Shown here in pieces: positions 61,601 to 64,000 of a stretch of DNA of 64,000 nt (position 1 is the first letter of the stretch; the number at the start of each line of letters is the position of its first letter). The position numbers and the translations under genes are program-made. Location: positions 41,232,352 to 41,296,351 of the forward strand of contig JAAONU010000011.1 of the NCBI GenBank assembly GCA_012932295.1, given 5' to 3'. Source of the stretch: Cyclina sinensis (taxonomy: Eukaryota > Mollusca > Bivalvia > Venerida > Veneridae). The notes under the pieces are model-generated. The model saw only the letters and a list, made by a program, of their open reading frames with translations. It did not search any database and was not told where the DNA came from.

Positions 61601-62953
61601 TCAAAGGGAAGCAATTTTTACTCAAGGCTTAATCAAACTGTGGCAAAAATCTCATAAATATTTACAGTACTAGAAAAACTCATAAATATTTAACAGTAAA
61701 TTTAACATGAACAAACAGAATACTTACTAACTAGCTACAGAACTCTTAAGGGCTCTTTGAGAAGGATGATTTATATTTAATAACATTACCTTTAAAGATC
61801 TGCTTCATTCAGTAAACACGGGTCAAATAAATTTTTAATAAAACTTTCAAATTAATAAAATCCAGTCCCCAGGAAGATATCACTTGAAGTGGTTTATTAC
61901 TTTAGAAAGTATATTTACGGGATTTCTTCTATACTGACATCATTTATAACAAGGTTATGTTAAGCACTTAAACTGCCCTGTATCATAAAACTCAGTAAAA
62001 ACAGACTAGTCATATTCGGTCTAAAACATTATCATAAAATGTTACAGACATGTCCGGCATACACCTGGACATTGAAGAACCCTATAATGTCTTTTCTATT
62101 GCACTTGTGGCAGTATTCCAACAACTGCAAACAGACAGAAATATTCCATCTCTCTATTTATTCATATAAAGCTCTGTTTATGGTTATGTTTTCATTTCAC
62201 TCCAGTCTTACTAGTTTGGTTTTATTGGGGTTTAACAGTTAACAGCTAAGGTCATATCCCGGCGGTCAGTCCACCTAACCAGTGTTCCTGGGTATCCAAC
62301 CAGTTTACTACCAGTAACCAATTTCTCAACAAGTGACTACTTCCTCACTTGCTCAAGAGGTGAGGGACAAATGACCTATAGACGCATTGTCTGAGATCAA
62401 TTATCACGGAGAAATTTTGCCAGCCCTGATGGGGATTGAACTGGGATCATCAAGATTGACAGTTTACAAATCATTGCCTTTGGCCATCTAACACAGTATA
62501 AGATGAATATGGCCAAGACACATAACATTTAACATATAACATATAATCCGATGCTTTACTGATTGAGCTAGCCATGCCAGCACCAGTCTTATTGGAAAAG
62601 GTACATTCTGACAAACTCTTATAGTAGACTGGGTACATATATATATGTCCATCCCCACATCTACTGAGAATTTTAATACCCTACATTTTCAACTGGCATT
62701 ATAGAGATAAAATCTAATTAGTCATTAATAATGTTCCTTGCGAAGAACAGAGCTTGCCAGTCTTTTGCATTTTAATGCTTGGAGAGGTGATTCTAGTGAT
62801 ACAAAATCTGATGTATTCTGTGTATACCTGCTGGTTGGATTCCTGTCACATTGACCCCTCTCTTACACAGAAACTTCAGACAATGTAATATATTCAGTAC
62901 TCTCTCTTCTTTAGTGGCAGGGTTTGTTTTCACACATGACAATGATACACCAG
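46700..62953 (-). CDS. CH-domain and SAM-domain scaffold protein, 5' end beyond the window
   Basis: Exons in coding order: 62828-62953, 59545-59609, 59048-59207, 58294-58409, 57043-57261, 55801-55893, 53021-53221, 51700-51941, 51563-51639, 50803-50969, 49353-50340, 48468-48870, 47830-48090, 47217-47274, 46700-46867. All have GT-AG borders and matching phases, giving about 1113 visible codons. Exons 1-2 form the second half of a calponin-homology domain (LNILHCLKFLCKRGVNVTGI, then DIEDGHLKSVLQLVGNI), most like the NAV/DIXDC1 type. A disordered Ser/Pro/Gln/Asn-rich region follows (GYYGGGFHGG with DDDDGE, QEQQQLQGQGQSQSQ, many SP sites). Exons 12-13 have coiled-coil heptads (TTLRDQLHSLESKYHHLQ; KRFQRLESHVVTLARSVAHL). 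The last two exons encode a SAM domain (PPLLELFLEKLGYKKYVPNF, EDRLEKIGVPMGPRIRIL). I cannot name an orthologue. The domain set suggests a cytoskeletal scaffold able to self-associate (inference). Confidence 0.86.
47353..47569 (-). mobile_element. piggyBac-like MITE copy 4, inverted (217 bp)
   Basis: TTAACCCTGAACATGCTG at the left and CAGCAGGTTAAGGGTTAA at the right, in opposite orientation to copies 1-3, with the internal hairpin intact. It lies in the intron between the two exons 47217-47274 and 47830-48090. Confidence 0.88.
47667..47763 (-). other. Candidate alternative exon of the CH/SAM gene
   Basis: The minus-strand frame reads DPSQSLSHVNVIGAIS then ASVSQAESGYKLKERF, ending at a possible donor (TTCAA|GTAATG). 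That donor has the same phase as the normal entry to the SAM exon. The only nearby acceptors (AAAAG before 47763, GATCAG before 47781) give an entry phase that does not match the preceding exon. It could be an exon used from another start or a relic. Confidence 0.3.
48992..49078 (+). mobile_element. piggyBac-like MITE copy 5, right half only
   Basis: Matches the right 85 bp of copies 1-3 (GAATGGACTGTTCCAAATTC, GCTGGGCAAATCC, CATGTTCAGGG, TTAA). The left half and hairpin are missing. Confidence 0.8.
53510..55000 (+). mobile_element. Complete pearl/Helentron-like element, family II
   Basis: The 5' hairpin is perfect, AGGGCCAT (53511-53518) with ATGGCCCT (53520-53527), followed by GGATTGTTCACCTGAG. 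The interior is about 1.4 kb of diverged modules (GACCCAGGGGACATAATTTG, CTACATACCAAATATC, CCCGGGCGGGGC). An ACGC/GGAC run lies at 54898-54940. The 3' hairpin has CTCACCT plus GTGCAC pairing with GTGCAC plus AGGTGAG (54965-54994), then CTAAAAAG. It lies in the CH/SAM intron between exons 53021-53221 and 55801-55893. The rest of that intron is AT-rich and plain. Confidence 0.82.
55941..56165 (+). mobile_element. tRNA-derived SINE (family 2)
   Basis: The head has an A-box TGGCTGAGTGG and a B-box GGTTCAAACCC spaced as in a Ser/Leu-type tRNA, but the acceptor-stem ends do not pair, so it is not a tRNA gene. The body continues CCCTTGAGCAAGAAACTTTA and ends near AAATAAATTTGGTACTATA. It sits in an intron of the CH/SAM gene. 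Confidence 0.7.
57374..57875 (+). mobile_element. Family I element truncated at both ends
   Basis: Nearly identical to 43472 onward for more than 200 bp, but it begins inside the 5' hairpin and has two modules instead of three. It stops at CAAGATTTCGGGACGTA, exactly where the GACG microsatellite starts in the complete copy, and no 3' hairpin follows. It lies about 110 bp upstream of exon 57043-57261. Confidence 0.85.
60490..60775 (-). mobile_element. tRNA-derived SINE (family 1), best-preserved copy
   Basis: On the minus strand: TGGTCCAGTGG (A-box type), GTTCCGAGTTCCC (diverged B-box), then TTTCGGATGAGACGTTAAAC, TGTATCAGTGCTATACACTG and a tail ending in GATAGATAGAGATAG. The GATGAGACGTTAAA-type core is widespread in animal SINEs. 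It is inserted in older repeat sequence (60420-61160). Confidence 0.75.
60800..61160 (+). mobile_element. Degraded pearl/Helentron-like element (family V type), 3' part
   Basis: Two diverged modules with GGTCATGC, TTTGACCTAGTGACC and CCTAGGCC, ending in a hairpin (CCCTC 61132-61136 with GAGGG 61150-61154) and CATAAAAG. Related sequence continues left of the SINE (about 60380-60485), so the SINE split it. Confidence 0.5.
61161..62215. other. Intron sequence without recognised features
   Basis: AT-rich intron of the CH/SAM gene; no exon or repeat end recognised. Confidence 0.45.
62216..62500. mobile_element. Possible SINE or old repeat
   Basis: Moderately GC-rich block with GGGGATTGAACTGGGATC near 62431, which reads as a B-box-like GTTCAATCCCC on the minus strand. 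The left edge GGGGTTTAACAG is abrupt. There is no second copy in the window, so the call is weak. Confidence 0.35.
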
Positions 62954-63345
62954 CTGAAACAAACCAAAATATCACAATATTTATCTATAAACAGCATTAG
63001 CCTAAAATTTTATACACTAATTTCTTATTATTTTTTCCTGAAGCAGTTTGGTTGTGACGTATCCTCTAATAATCTCACCTTTACAAAGCAATCATACCTC
63101 CTTATCACAATTTTCTTTTCTCAGACTTGAAAGAGCGATCCTTCAACAAACAGATTTCCTACCGGTACTTCTCAGCAATAAGGCCACATTGGTTCTCCTT
63201 GTGCTATTTGCAAGAAACATTGCTCTGGATGGAAAAAATGTTTTGGTTTGGTTTAATTTCCTTTTAGCCTAAATCCCTTGACACTATATTAGTTAAACAT
63301 GACAAATTTTACAATGGCTAAGTCCTCCCCCTCCCTCCATCCACA

Positions 63346-64000
63346 ACTAGAACTATCACTAAAGGTGATAGATACCCCCACATGGGTGCTTGATACTGGA
63401 ACTGGAAAGCTTAGAATCAATGGCATAAAGTGACATAAGAAACATGGAAATATGTATATATTTTATATTTAATAATATTGTATATCGAGAAAACAATTAC
63501 CAGTAGACCATTAAACTGTATATTTTCTAGTAGAACTAGCTGATGCTCTAGCTGATCTCTTCTGGAATAAGACATCTAGAGCATTCACGAGCTTTACTTC
63601 AAACACGATCATCATCAAATTTTACAAGTACATATTTGGGCTTGAATGCATGCTTATCCATCTGGGAATAAATCCCTGACTGTTCCTGTAACTCATGAGG
63701 TATCATCCAGAAACTGTTTTTCTATTCTTAGTTAAAGTGAACAGTGACCTTGATCCAACTTGCCAAATTTTCAATCCAAAGCATCGTCTTTATAGAAACT
63801 ATCTTTAAAGAAACTATCTTTAAAGAAAGTTTCATCACAATATCTCATTCGTAACTCAAGTTATTGAGCAGAAATCATTTATCTTTTATTTTTAGTAACA
63901 GTGACCTTGACCTTGGCCCCACCAGCCCCAATCTTAAACTTGACCTGTATCCTGTGATGTTACACCTGTGTACCAATGATTGTATAAATCTGTCAAGATT
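63346..64000 (+). mobile_element. Family I-like pearl/Helentron element, cut by the window end
   Basis: It begins CTAGAACT, then a hairpin with a different stem (CTATCAC 63353-63359, GTGATAG 63365-63371), then ATACCCCCACATG. The interior is non-coding, with GTGACCTTGACC at 63901. The 3' end lies beyond the window. The stretch 62954-63345 shows nothing recognisable. Confidence 0.6.

Overview
This window is animal nuclear DNA, most likely from a bivalve mollusc. It is AT-rich and its genes are split into many small exons with GT-AG introns. It also carries many short non-autonomous transposons and tandem arrays of kinds typical of bivalve genomes. Assignment to molluscs is inferred from the repeat style (internal GTGACCTTGACC modules, GACG microsatellites, a SINE with a GATGAGACGTTAAA-type core); no species is claimed. 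There are no bacterial-type operons, CRISPR arrays or genuine long uninterrupted ORFs.

Layout: 1-3815 is a 48-bp satellite. 4495-5160 is a degenerate 44-bp array and 5725-7300 a 35-bp array. 7515-15866 is non-coding DNA with transposon remnants. 15867-36626 (minus strand) is a complete 12-exon legumain gene (asparaginyl endopeptidase, 442 aa). 38957-41713 (plus) is a complete 3-exon Rho-family small GTPase (207 aa) with no C-terminal CAAX box. 46700-62953 (minus) is the 3' part, 15 exons and about 1113 codons, of a scaffold-like gene: the end of a calponin-homology domain, a long Ser/Pro/Gln-rich region, coiled coil and a C-terminal SAM domain. Legumain and the Rho gene are head to head; the Rho gene and the CH/SAM gene are tail to tail. 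I see no functional link between the three. Exon coordinates were obtained by matching splice sites and codon phase by eye, and every junction given keeps the frame.

The introns are crowded with mobile elements. The most interesting pattern is a set of at least four sequence-unrelated element families sharing one architecture: a 5' hairpin, a short terminal motif X, internal tandem modules of about 140-170 bp carrying TCAAGGTCA-type motifs, often a GACG/GACA microsatellite, and a 3' hairpin formed by X and its complement, then an A-run. This resembles the 'pearl' and Helentron-type non-autonomous elements. Other finds are five copies of a TTAA-flanked piggyBac-like MITE (one splitting a SINE), a MITE nested in another MITE with an empty-site copy 2 kb away, a pogo-like element with TA target sites, and three MiT/TFE-type E-boxes just upstream of the legumain start codon.
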